A stretch of 64,000 nucleotides of DNA, taken from positions 1 to 64,000 of the forward strand of contig JAHBYU010000009.1 of NCBI GenBank assembly GCA_019635775.1, in the 5' to 3' direction. Positions 1-8,150 of this stretch are shown piece after piece. Each line of letters begins with the position of its first letter. Position 1 is the first letter of the stretch. Origin of the DNA: Rhizobiaceae bacterium. GTDB lineage: Bacteria; Pseudomonadota; Alphaproteobacteria; Rhizobiales; Rhizobiaceae. Below the pieces are notes generated by a model. The model was given only the letters and a program-made list of their open reading frames with translations, did not search any database and was not told where the DNA came from. A program made the translations under genes and the position numbers.

Positions 1-1344
1 CGGAACGACGGCGTTCCACTTGAGCTCGCGGTCGATGCGAACGCGCAGGGCTTCCGAGCCTTCGTCTTCACCATGCACGATGAACACACGTGACGGCGGT
101 CGCCGGAAGCCCGACAGCCATCGCATCAGCTCGTTCGAATCGGCATGGGCTGACAGCATCGACAGTTCCTCGACCGCAGCGCGAACCGGAATCCATTCGC
201 CGTGGATCTTGGTCTCCTGCGCGCCTTGCAGCATGGCGCGACCGCGGGTGCCGGCTGCCTGGAAGCCAGAGAACAGGATCGTGTTGCGGGCGTGTGGAGC
301 GAACGCCTTCAGGTGGTGGAGGACGCGCCCGCCGGTCGCCATGCCACTCGCCGAGATCACGACCTTTGGGTAGGGGCTTGCCGTGATGCCCTTGGAGGCG
401 TCGACGTCTCGCGTGTAAGTGGCGATCGCGCAGACTTCCTTGCATTGCTCGGGCGTCAGGCGATGATCCTCGCGATGGGCGTGGAGAAGGTCGGTGGCGT
501 CGATCGCCATCGGACTGTCGAGATAGATCGGCACCTTCGCCAGGCGCCCAGTCCTTTTGAGCTTCCAGAGATGGTAAAGGAGCGATTGCGCGCGACCCAC
601 GGCGAAGGCGGGAACGACGACCGTCCCGCCGCGCGCGACTGTTCGCTCGACGACGGCGCCGAGCGCTTCGGTGGGATCGGCAGGATCGTGCATGCGGTTG
701 CCGTAGGTCGATTCGATCAACACATAGTCCGCCTCCGGTACAGGGGCCGGATCGGGAAGAACCGGATCGTCATAGCGGCCGAGATCGCCGGAGAAGGCGA
801 CACGGCGTCCGCCCCATTCGATCTCGGCGGTGGCGGCGCCCAGGATGTGCCCGGCATGACGGAAAGTCAGCGTCGCGCCGAACGGGAGCTTGACCGGCTT
901 GTCGAAGGGCACGGGCGAGAAGAATTCAAGGCTGCGCTCGGCATCCCGGATGCCGTAGAGCGCGAGCGCCGGCTTGTGTTTCGAGAAGCCTTTTCTGTTG
1001 GCGTATTCGGCGTCCTTCTCCTGCAGGTGGCCGCTGTCCTTGAGGATGAGCTCTGCCACATCGCGCGTTGCCGCCGTCGCATAGATCTTTCCCTTGAAGC
1101 CGTCGCGCACAAGCTTGGGAAGGTAGCCCGAATGGTCAAGATGGGCGTGCGTCAGGATAACGGCGTCGATGCTCGAAGGGTCGATCGGCAGCGGTTCCCA
1201 GTTTAACTCGCGCAGGTTCTTGAGGCCCTGAAACAGACCGCAGTCGATCAGGATGCGTTTGTCGCCGTTGGTGAGCAGATGTTTCGAGCCGGTGACGGTG
1301 CCTGCGCCGCCGAGGGACGTAAGTGTCAGCATGGCGTCCTTCAT
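1..1344 (-). CDS. MBL-fold / beta-CASP RNase-like metallohydrolase (3' end cut by window edge)
   Basis: The protein starts MKDAMLTLTSLGGAGTVTGS and carries the metallo-beta-lactamase signature THAHLDHSG at about residues 65-73. That layout is typical of the YSH1/CPSF-like RNA-processing exonuclease group (MBL, beta-CASP, RMMBL domains). The last visible residues, around GSEALRVRIDRELKWNAVVP, look like the end of the RMMBL region, so probably only a short tail is missing. Family members are about 450-470 aa; 448 codons are visible. The chosen ATG at 1344 overlaps the stop of the upstream phosphoketolase-like gene (ATGA). This makes it the third gene of the PRPP synthase operon. An RNA substrate is inferred from family; none can be named. 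Confidence 0.85.
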   Translation of the reverse strand, partial: MKDAMLTLTSLGGAGTVTGSKHLLTNGDKRILIDCGLFQGLKNLRELNWEPLPIDPSSIDAVILTHAHLDHSGYLPKLVRDGFKGKIYATAATRDVAELILKDSGHLQEKDAEYANRKGFSKHKPALALYGIRDAERSLEFFSPVPFDKPVKLPFGATLTFRHAGHILGAATAEIEWGGRRVAFSGDLGRYDDPVLPDPAPVPEADYVLIESTYGNRMHDPADPTEALGAVVERTVARGGTVVVPAFAVGRAQSLLYHLWKLKRTGRLAKVPIYLDSPMAIDATDLLHAHREDHRLTPEQCKEVCAIATYTRDVDASKGITASPYPKVVISASGMATGGRVLHHLKAFAPHARNTILFSGFQAAGTRGRAMLQGAQETKIHGEWIPVRAAVEELSMLSAHADSNELMRWLSGFRRPPSRVFIVHGEDEGSEALRVRIDRELKWNAVVP

Positions 1345-3776
1345 TTGGTAGGAGTGGTGAGATCGGCGGGCGAGCCTTTCCCATCGATGGCATTGCGTTC
1401 GGCGACTGTCAGGAAGTCGCGGCGCGACCACCCAGCCAAAGGTGCGGCGGCATCGATCAGATGCGCCCAACTGCAGCGATTGGCGAACAGCAGGCCCGCG
1501 ACATCCAGCGTGCCGCCCCGGCTGATATAGCCGCGGGCCACAGTGTGTTTCGGACCGCTGTCGAGCCGTCGCAGCAGGCCGAGCATCGGCTCGGGCCGTG
1601 TGTGCGAGACGATCAGGCGCGGGACATCGACCGGGAAGAGGCGCACGAGCTCCTCGTCGGACGCCACAAAACGCGCCTCGATGGGATCGCGGGGGATCCT
1701 GAAGCGACCGGGCTCGTTGAGCGCCGTCACCACGACCCGCCGTCCATGCTCTTTCAGGCGGTTCGCCGCCTTGAGCGCCTCTTCGAGCTGGTAAGCGCCG
1801 ATCGCAACGATCTGCAGCTCGGCGCCGTCAACCTGTCCCTCGATGTGGGCAGCGCCGTCGGCGACGAAACGGACGGCGGCAGCGCCGTCGAAGCGGTGCG
1901 GCATGTCGCGCTTTGAGACGATCACGCAGGCGACCTGGCCGCGCCCCTCGAACACCGAGGCCATGGTGGCGACGGCGCTGTTGGCGTCTACCGGAAACAG
2001 CACACGCGCGGTGTCCGACATCTCGCCGAGCAGCGCCTCGCCGACGGTCGGATCCTGATGCGACTGCTCGTTCTTGGAATTCTCCCAGGTATGCGAGGTG
2101 ACGACAAGCGGCACGGAAATCCAGCCCGGGCTCTGGCCCACCGTGCGTTGGTGGCGCGCGAAGATGATCTCCTGACGCAGGCCGCCGAGCATCTTCATCG
2201 CGAAGGCTTCGTAGCTGACGATGAGGTTGATCCCGCCTTTGTTCGCAAGGGCCGCGGCGGCGACCGCTTCCTCGTTGAGTGCGGTGATCACGGCGCCATC
2301 AACGGCATCGGCGACGCCGGCTTCGGGCGTATTGACGCGGTGGCGGAGGCGGTCAAGGGTGGCACCCATGTGGTTGGAGCGCAGTTCGTCCGGATTGCCG
2401 ACGCGCACCCTGTGCGACGGATTTGCGTTGACAAGGCTCACGAACCAGCGGTCGAGCGCATGCATGGCGCAATCGGCCGGCGCGCTTTTGTCGGTCCATT
2501 GCGGCTGCGGCAGGCTCGGCGCAGACGGCCGGCGCGACGCCAGCGGATGCCGGCTCTCCGGGGGACGCTTCTGCTCCTGGTGAATCGCAATTGCTGAAAC
2601 GGCCTCGTCGATCTCCTCCTGCGGGACGAACAGAACCCGCGCCGCTTCGTTGAACGCAGTTCGCGCGGCCTCGTCGCGGGACGGATTTCCGGCAAGCGGG
2701 AGATTGTGCGCGGCGTTCGTGCCAGCGCCTGGAAAGCCGAAGCCTTTCACGGTATTGGCAATGGCGTAGGGAATGGGAGCGGGATAGACGCGGGCGGGGT
2801 CGCCCGCAAAACGGCCAAGGCGCTCCTCGGCCGTCAGGATCGCCCAGACGAAGGCCGCGGGATCGCGACCGTCGATCTCGAACGGATCGAATCCGTTGAG
2901 CCTGAGATGATCAGCGAGCCAATCGGCGCCGCCCTGCTGCGCGATCTGCGCCCGCTCCTCGATGCGTCGGCCGTTAAGGATCATGATCGGCACGACGAGA
3001 CCGCTATCCTCAGCTCGCCACCAGCGCGCCGTCCAGTCCGAGCCGCGCTGCTCCTCGAAGGCGCCATCGCTCAGGAAAGCGACCAGGCTCTCTCCGGGTA
3101 GCGGGGCATGGACGTACTGGACCTCGGCGAAGCCGAGATATCCGCCCTCGGAAATGGCGCCGGCCGTGTTCGGTCCGGCATGGCTGCCGATCGGCACCGC
3201 CGGACGGCCCTCGGCATTGATAGCATAGGAATAGAAGTCGGCGGCGAGCCGGGACAACCCCTTCTCGCTCCGGTCATAGCGCCCTTTCTGCGCATCCGAA
3301 ACGTCGCCGGTCAGCGCGTTGAGCGCCTCGATCGCCGCGACGCAATGGCCCTGTCCCATCACCCAGGAGCGGGTGGTGGCCGAGAGCGTGTTCGCGGCAA
3401 GGTAGCCGACAAAGGCCGGCACCATGTTCAGGGAACCGCCGGTATGGCCTTCAGGGGTTGCTTTGAAGGCTTCTAGCGGCAGCGACGCGCCGGAGAGGTC
3501 GACGCGCTTGGCATAGGTCATGTGAACCACCGTCCACATCGCGGCGGAGGTCAGCCGGTCGGCAGCGGCAAGCAGGCGGTAAAGCGCGTCCGGGTTCTGC
3601 TTCGGCGACTGCGCAAGAGCGCGAATGCGCTCGACGGTTTCGTCGCTATGCGTGATCGGGCCGTAGCCGGCACGCCAATGTTCGAATGCTGGGGAGTGTT
3701 CGAAGGCTGTGGACGTCGTCGCGGCCATGCGCTGCTGCCTTTCCTGGATGTGTCTGCTTTCCGATGCCGATGGCAT
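1341..3776 (-). CDS. Divergent phosphoketolase-family (XFP-like) TPP enzyme
   Basis: About 811 aa, the usual size of xylulose-5-P/fructose-6-P phosphoketolases, which make acetyl phosphate from sugar phosphates. Visible family blocks are EGHTGGSLN (about 109-117), MGQGHCVAA (about 140-148) and ISEGGYLGF (about 208-216). The TPP/Mg motif appears as SDG (236-238) followed about 30 residues later by LNG (267-269); the family's usual first element is GDG, so one glycine is replaced. The ATG at 3776 overlaps the PRPP synthase stop (TGATG). A later ATG at 3728 has a better AGGAAAGG ribosome site and may be the true start. Some relatives are annotated as xylulose-5-P 3-epimerase, so the reaction is uncertain. 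It is co-transcribed with PRPP synthase, which also links it to pentose phosphates. Confidence 0.8.
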   Translation of the reverse strand: MPSASESRHIQERQQRMAATTSTAFEHSPAFEHWRAGYGPITHSDETVERIRALAQSPKQNPDALYRLLAAADRLTSAAMWTVVHMTYAKRVDLSGASLPLEAFKATPEGHTGGSLNMVPAFVGYLAANTLSATTRSWVMGQGHCVAAIEALNALTGDVSDAQKGRYDRSEKGLSRLAADFYSYAINAEGRPAVPIGSHAGPNTAGAISEGGYLGFAEVQYVHAPLPGESLVAFLSDGAFEEQRGSDWTARWWRAEDSGLVVPIMILNGRRIEERAQIAQQGGADWLADHLRLNGFDPFEIDGRDPAAFVWAILTAEERLGRFAGDPARVYPAPIPYAIANTVKGFGFPGAGTNAAHNLPLAGNPSRDEAARTAFNEAARVLFVPQEEIDEAVSAIAIHQEQKRPPESRHPLASRRPSAPSLPQPQWTDKSAPADCAMHALDRWFVSLVNANPSHRVRVGNPDELRSNHMGATLDRLRHRVNTPEAGVADAVDGAVITALNEEAVAAAALANKGGINLIVSYEAFAMKMLGGLRQEIIFARHQRTVGQSPGWISVPLVVTSHTWENSKNEQSHQDPTVGEALLGEMSDTARVLFPVDANSAVATMASVFEGRGQVACVIVSKRDMPHRFDGAAAVRFVADGAAHIEGQVDGAELQIVAIGAYQLEEALKAANRLKEHGRRVVVTALNEPGRFRIPRDPIEARFVASDEELVRLFPVDVPRLIVSHTRPEPMLGLLRRLDSGPKHTVARGYISRGGTLDVAGLLFANRCSWAHLIDAAAPLAGWSRRDFLTVAERNAIDGKGSPADLTTPTK

Positions 3777-4807
3777 CACTCAACCCCGCCGGTCCACGAC
3801 GGAGGATCGCTGGCGGGAAAGGAATCGATGCCGGCGCGTTCGACGTCGTCGAGCGGCTCGGGCGGGCGTCGATGACGGACGAGTTCAGGATCGGGAGCGT
3901 CGGCGATGGCCAGCGCATCCGTGACCAGTCGGGCGAGCCCGATCGCGTTGCTCGGATGACTGACCGAATCGGAGGAGACGATCCTGCCGCAGAGCGGCGC
4001 CAGGCGCGTATAGGAATCACCGGCGAAGATGCCGTGCACGACAGCGACGTCAGGTCGTGCGAATCCAAGCGGCGGCAGCTTTCGCGCCGCCTCGATGAGC
4101 GTATTGCCGGAGGAGGCGATGTCGTCGACCAGGACGGGCTGCAGCCCGCTCGATGAGGAGAGGTCGGGAAACGCGATCTCGACGTCGCGGTCGCCATGCC
4201 GGATCTTACGCAGCACCGCATGCGGCGCGCCGATCTTTGCGGCGATGGCCGACACCCATTGCTCGCTTTCCTCGTCCGGACCGATGATCAGCGGATCGGC
4301 AACCGACGCGGCGATCCACTCCGCCAGGAGCGGCGCCGCATGCAGCGTCAGCGCCGGGATTTCATAGAGCGCGGACAGCGCCGGATAGCGGTGCAGGTGC
4401 GGATCGACGGTGACGAGCCGGTCGAAGCTGGACGAGATCAGGCGCGCAAAGGTTCGGGAGGTGATGGCCTCACCCGACCGGAAACGCCGATCCTGCCGCA
4501 TATAGGCCAGATATGGAGCGATCAACGTCACCGCGGTGGCGCCGAGCGATCGGGCCGCGTCAGCGAGAAAGACGAGCCGGAGGAAGCCCTCATCGGGGCG
4601 AGCGAGCGTCGAGACCAGAAGAACCGATTTTGCTGCGACGTCGCACGCGAGGCGGACATAGCTCTCGCCGTCCGGGAAACTGCGCGTCTCGATCGCCCCC
4701 AGCTCGCCGGCGCCAGCGTTCGCAAGTGCTTGCGCAAATGCTTCATTGCCGGGGAGAGCAATGATGACGGGGACGGAAGTCATCTGGGCTGTGGCAGGGG
4801 CCATCAT
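3776..4807 (-). CDS. prs: Ribose-phosphate pyrophosphokinase (PRPP synthase), accessory copy
   Basis: Transfers pyrophosphate from ATP to ribose 5-phosphate in the cytoplasm. The N-terminal half shows the ATP/ribose-P loop FPDGESYV and the block PYLAYMRQDRRF. The C-terminal half has the PRPP-binding loop LVDDIASSGNT near residue 220. At 343 aa it is longer than the usual 310-320 aa because of a C-terminal extension ending FPASDPPSWTGGVE, a motif otherwise seen at the ends of unrelated alphaproteobacterial proteins. It is the first gene of the operon with the phosphoketolase-like and MBL genes. Two FNR-type boxes lie about 110 and 230 bp upstream. Because it sits in an accessory cluster, it is probably a second copy beside a housekeeping prs. 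Confidence 0.87.
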   Translation of the reverse strand: MMAPATAQMTSVPVIIALPGNEAFAQALANAGAGELGAIETRSFPDGESYVRLACDVAAKSVLLVSTLARPDEGFLRLVFLADAARSLGATAVTLIAPYLAYMRQDRRFRSGEAITSRTFARLISSSFDRLVTVDPHLHRYPALSALYEIPALTLHAAPLLAEWIAASVADPLIIGPDEESEQWVSAIAAKIGAPHAVLRKIRHGDRDVEIAFPDLSSSSGLQPVLVDDIASSGNTLIEAARKLPPLGFARPDVAVVHGIFAGDSYTRLAPLCGRIVSSDSVSHPSNAIGLARLVTDALAIADAPDPELVRHRRPPEPLDDVERAGIDSFPASDPPSWTGGVE

Positions 4808-4919
4808 CGTTCTTTCGCAGTCTCGTTCCGGCGTGCAGCACGACGCGCGGTCAGCTCATGATTTCTTGCCCAAAGGCGAAGACAGGTCTCAGATAAAGCC
4901 CGCACGGAAGCTCGATTCT

Positions 4920-4933
4920 TTAATCGAGATTAA
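4920..4933. promoter_or_regulatory. FNR/FixK-type box upstream of PRPP synthase operon
   Basis: The sequence TTAATCGAGATTAA is a dyad with TTAATC/GATTAA arms that fits TTRAY-N4-RTYAA. It lies 113 bp upstream of the PRPP synthase start. Its right flank, AGTTC, recurs at other boxes of this window. Confidence 0.7.
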
Positions 4934-5038
4934 GTTCTTGCCATTGCGTGCCAACTCGGCCTCGCGTGCGAACGGCATTTCCGGTCATGCACGAAGGGAT
5001 GCATAAAGGCTCCGGCCAGCACCTTTCCGGACGCAATC

Positions 5039-5052
5039 TTGATCTGAGTTAA
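5039..5052. promoter_or_regulatory. FNR/FixK-type box between PRPP synthase and ftsH
   Basis: TTGATCTGAGTTAA fits TTRAY-N4-RTYAA. It lies 165 bp upstream of ftsH and about 230 bp upstream of the PRPP synthase start, so it could serve either gene. Its flanks (CTT before, AGTTC after) have the orientation seen at boxes of minus-strand genes. Confidence 0.65.
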
Positions 5053-5216
5053 AGTTCCGGCCTTCCCAGGCGCGCATTTTGACGACCAAGCAGGCTTCAA
5101 GTGACTTTTAGCAGAGAACCTTGTCGATCCTGATGCTCAATAGACGCGGCGATCCATAACGCGCCTGGCTGATGACATAAATCGCATTGGCCGTCGCGCG
5201 CGAGAGAAGTACGGGA

Positions 5217-7100
5217 ATGCGGCCCATGGAGAATGAGAACAAAGCGCCCGCGAAGCGGGTCTTCAAGTTCGACATCCTGTATTTTATTGCGGTCTTCTTT
5301 GCCGTTCTGCTGATCCGGGATCTGCTTGTCGGCCAAGGCCATATCAAGGTCATTCCGTACAGCGAGTTCCAGAGCCTGATCGAAAGGGACGGCGTCGCCG
5401 ACCTGGTGGTCGGACCGACGGAGATCACCGGCGCTTACAAGCCGCCTATCGAGAAGGATGCGCCCCAGCATTTCTCCACGGTTCGCGTCGATCCGCAGAT
5501 CGCCGACGTGCTAACCAAGAGCAACATTTCCTTCTCCGGCAAACCCGCGCCGGGCCTCTTCGAAAACCTGCTCTCCTGGCTGATGCCGGCTGCGATATTC
5601 GTGTTGATCTGGATATTCCTGCTGCGGCCGATGATGGCCGGACAGCATGGCGGCCTGATGAGCATCGGGCGCAGCCGGGCGAAAGTCTATGGCGAGAAGT
5701 CTGTAAAGGTGACCTTCGCCGATGTGGCGGGCGTCGATGAAGCCAAGCAGGAGCTCGCCGAAGTCGTCGGCTTCCTAAAGGACCCGGCAACCTATGGCCG
5801 GCTCGGCGCGCGCATTCCCAAGGGCCTGCTTCTCGTCGGTCCGCCCGGAACCGGCAAGACGCTTCTGGCGCGTGCCGTCGCCGGGGAATCGGGGGTTCGC
5901 TTCTTTTCGATTACCGGTTCCGAATTCGTCGAGATGTTCGTCGGCGTCGGCGCTTCGCGCGTGCGCGACCTGTTCCAGCAGGCGCGCGCGCAGGCCCCGG
6001 CCATCGTCTTCATCGACGAACTCGATGCGCTCGGTCGCGCCCGCGGCGTCGATATGCCGGGCGGTGGACATGACGAGAAGGAGCAGACGCTCAATCAGCT
6101 GCTCGCCGAGATGGATGGCTTCGACCCGAGCGTCGGCATTATCGTTCTCGCCGCGACGAACCGGCCAGAGATTCTCGATCCCGCGTTGCTGCGCGCAGGT
6201 CGCTTCGATCGCCAGGTTCTGGTCGACCGCCCCGATCGTCAGGGCCGGATCGACATACTGAACGTGCACCTGAAGAAGATCAGCGTGGCGCCCGAACTCG
6301 ACGTCGCGGCGGTCGCGGCGCTCACGCCCGGCTTCACTGGCGCCGATCTCGCCAATCTGGTCAACGAAGCCGCGCTTGTGGCCACGCGCCGCGGCGCGAG
6401 CGCCACCGTGCTCGACGATTTCACGCAGGCCGTGGAACGTATCGTCGCCGGCCTGGAGAAGAAAAGCCGGATTCTCATTCCACGCGAGCGCCAGATCGTC
6501 GCCAATCACGAGATGGGGCATGCGCTCGTCGCCATGGCGCTTCCCCAGACCGACGTGGTGCAGAAGGTCTCGATCATCCCGCGCGGCATTGCTGCGCTCG
6601 GCTACACGCTCCAGCGGCCGACCGAGGATCGCTTCCTCATGAGCCAGTCCGAATTGCAGGATCGCATGGCGGTGCTGCTTGGCGGTCGGGCCGCCGAAAG
6701 CCTGGTGTTCGACGAGATTTCGACAGGCGCGGCGGACGATCTCGTCAAGGCGACGGACATCGCACGCAACATGGTGGTCCGGTTCGGCATGTCGAAGGAG
6801 CTCGGACAGGTCGCATATGAACCGGAAACCGGCAGCTTCCTCGTCGGACAGACCCCGGTCTGGCGGCCGCGCGCCTATAGTGATGAGACGGCCGAGGCCA
6901 TCGATCACATGGTGAAAGACCTGATTGACAGCGCCTTCCAGAAGGCACGCGCGATCCTCGAGCGCAACCGATCCGTGCTCGATACCAGTGCGCGCGAGCT
7001 TCTTGCGCGCGAGACGCTCGGCCCCGACGAGCTCGCCAAGCTGACCACGGGTCTCGAGCGCGAGGCACCGCGAAAGCCAGGTCTCGCTCTGGTCGAATGA
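5217..7100 (+). CDS. ftsH: ATP-dependent zinc metalloprotease FtsH (second copy)
   Basis: Membrane-bound AAA+ protease that degrades damaged or short-lived membrane and cytosolic proteins. Two membrane segments lie at about residues 19-37 and 118-140, flanking a periplasmic domain. Then come Walker A GPPGTGKT (about 208-215), Walker [11 protein letters not shown], the second region of homology ending LLRAGRFDR, and the zinc site HEMGH (about 431-435; most FtsH proteins have HEAGH). At 628 aa it is full length. The frame is open upstream to a TTG at 5187, but the ATG at 5217 (or 5226) is more likely. It leads a plus-strand run with the HlyD/RbbA-type exporter. The accessory setting suggests a stress-specific paralogue, not the housekeeping FtsH. 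Confidence 0.93.
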   Translation: MRPMENENKAPAKRVFKFDILYFIAVFFAVLLIRDLLVGQGHIKVIPYSEFQSLIERDGVADLVVGPTEITGAYKPPIEKDAPQHFSTVRVDPQIADVLTKSNISFSGKPAPGLFENLLSWLMPAAIFVLIWIFLLRPMMAGQHGGLMSIGRSRAKVYGEKSVKVTFADVAGVDEAKQELAEVVGFLKDPATYGRLGARIPKGLLLVGPPGTGKTLLARAVAGESGVRFFSITGSEFVEMFVGVGASRVRDLFQQARAQAPAIVFIDELDALGRARGVDMPGGGHDEKEQTLNQLLAEMDGFDPSVGIIVLAATNRPEILDPALLRAGRFDRQVLVDRPDRQGRIDILNVHLKKISVAPELDVAAVAALTPGFTGADLANLVNEAALVATRRGASATVLDDFTQAVERIVAGLEKKSRILIPRERQIVANHEMGHALVAMALPQTDVVQKVSIIPRGIAALGYTLQRPTEDRFLMSQSELQDRMAVLLGGRAAESLVFDEISTGAADDLVKATDIARNMVVRFGMSKELGQVAYEPETGSFLVGQTPVWRPRAYSDETAEAIDHMVKDLIDSAFQKARAILERNRSVLDTSARELLARETLGPDELAKLTTGLEREAPRKPGLALVE

Positions 7101-7163
7101 TGCGGATCGAAAATCGCCGGATAGGCCTGCTCGACGGGCGCTCGCTGTTTAAGGGAATCTAAG

Positions 7164-8150
7164 GTGCGCAGATCATCCGTTGTAGTCGTCGCCGTGTTGG
7201 TTGGCACTGCTGTGGCCGGCGGCTATGTCTATTGGCTCGGTACGCAGAACCGGGTTCCAGCAGGCCTGGCGCGAGTGAATGGAAGGATCGAGGTCGAGCG
7301 GGTCGACATCACCAGCAAGTATGCCGGGCGACTGGCTGAAGTCCTGGTCGACGAGGGCGCGAACGTCAACAAGGGCGACGTGCTTGCCCGCCTCGATACG
7401 AGCGAGATCCAGGCCCAGTTGACGGCCGCGCGCGCCGCCGTCCATCGCAGCCATCAGAGCGTCGCCAGTGCGCAAGCGAGTGTTGCCCTGCGCGAGGCTG
7501 AACTCAATCTTGCGCGAATCGAACTCCAGCGGGTCGTCAACCTCATGCGAACGAACACTTCGACCCAGGCCGAGCTCGATCGCCGCACGGCGCAACGCGA
7601 CATCTCAAGCGCGTCTCTGCAGACCGCTAAAGCCGCGGTTGAGGACGCCAAGGCCTCGGTCGAGGTTGCCGAGGCGCAGGTCAGCCAGATCGAAGCCGCC
7701 ATTGCCGACATGACGTTGAAGGCCCCGGTATCCGGCCGCGTCGAGTACCGTCTCGCCCGAACCGGCGAGGTCGTCGGCGCCGGGGGGCGCATATTGACGG
7801 TCTTCGACCTCTCGGACGCCCATATGACGATCTATCTTCCGACGGCCTCCGCCGGTCGTGTGGCGGTGGGCTCGCAGGCCCGCCTCGTGCTGGACGGCCC
7901 AGGCGGCTACGTCTTGCCGGCGATCGTGTCGTTCGTTTCGGCCGACGCGCAGTTCACACCGAAATTCGTGGAGACGGCGAACGAGCGCGAGAAGCTGATG
8001 TATCGCGTCAAGCTGCATCTCGACCCGGCGCTGGTCACCTCCGAGCGCGGCTATGTCAAGGCGGGGATGACCGGCAACGCCTATGTTCCGGTGACCCCAG
8101 ACGCGCTTTGGCCGACCGAACTTGCGCCGAGGCTGCCCGATGGAGGCTGA
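7164..8150 (+). CDS. HlyD-family periplasmic adaptor (membrane fusion protein)
   Basis: Links an inner-membrane exporter to the periplasm or outer membrane. One N-terminal membrane anchor (residues about 5-25) is followed by a biotinyl-lipoyl half-motif VDEGANVNKGDVLARLD. A long alpha-helical hairpin (about 85-180) and the second lipoyl half with a beta-barrel (VSGRVEYRL) come next. The GTG start at 7164 is preceded by an AAGGGA ribosome site. The stop overlaps the start of the ABC ATPase gene. The order adaptor, double ATPase-permease, permease matches the yhiI-rbbA-yhhJ arrangement of enterobacteria. The substrate is unknown. Confidence 0.88.
   Translation: MRRSSVVVVAVLVGTAVAGGYVYWLGTQNRVPAGLARVNGRIEVERVDITSKYAGRLAEVLVDEGANVNKGDVLARLDTSEIQAQLTAARAAVHRSHQSVASAQASVALREAELNLARIELQRVVNLMRTNTSTQAELDRRTAQRDISSASLQTAKAAVEDAKASVEVAEAQVSQIEAAIADMTLKAPVSGRVEYRLARTGEVVGAGGRILTVFDLSDAHMTIYLPTASAGRVAVGSQARLVLDGPGGYVLPAIVSFVSADAQFTPKFVETANEREKLMYRVKLHLDPALVTSERGYVKAGMTGNAYVPVTPDALWPTELAPRLPDGG

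Larger units (their letters stand above)
4808..5216. other. Divergent intergenic region with two FNR-type boxes
   Basis: About 400 bp separate the minus-strand PRPP synthase operon from the plus-strand ftsH. Apart from the two boxes listed separately, no gene is supported. Short frames here lack ribosome sites and recognisable products. Confidence 0.6.

Noticed and set aside
202-1206. Long plus-strand frame opposite the MBL gene
   Set aside because: The product has no recognisable domain and mirrors the GC-rich antisense of a clear MBL-fold protein.
5775-6908. 377-codon minus-strand frame inside ftsH
   Set aside because: It is antisense to the conserved AAA and protease domains; the composition is typical of shadow frames.
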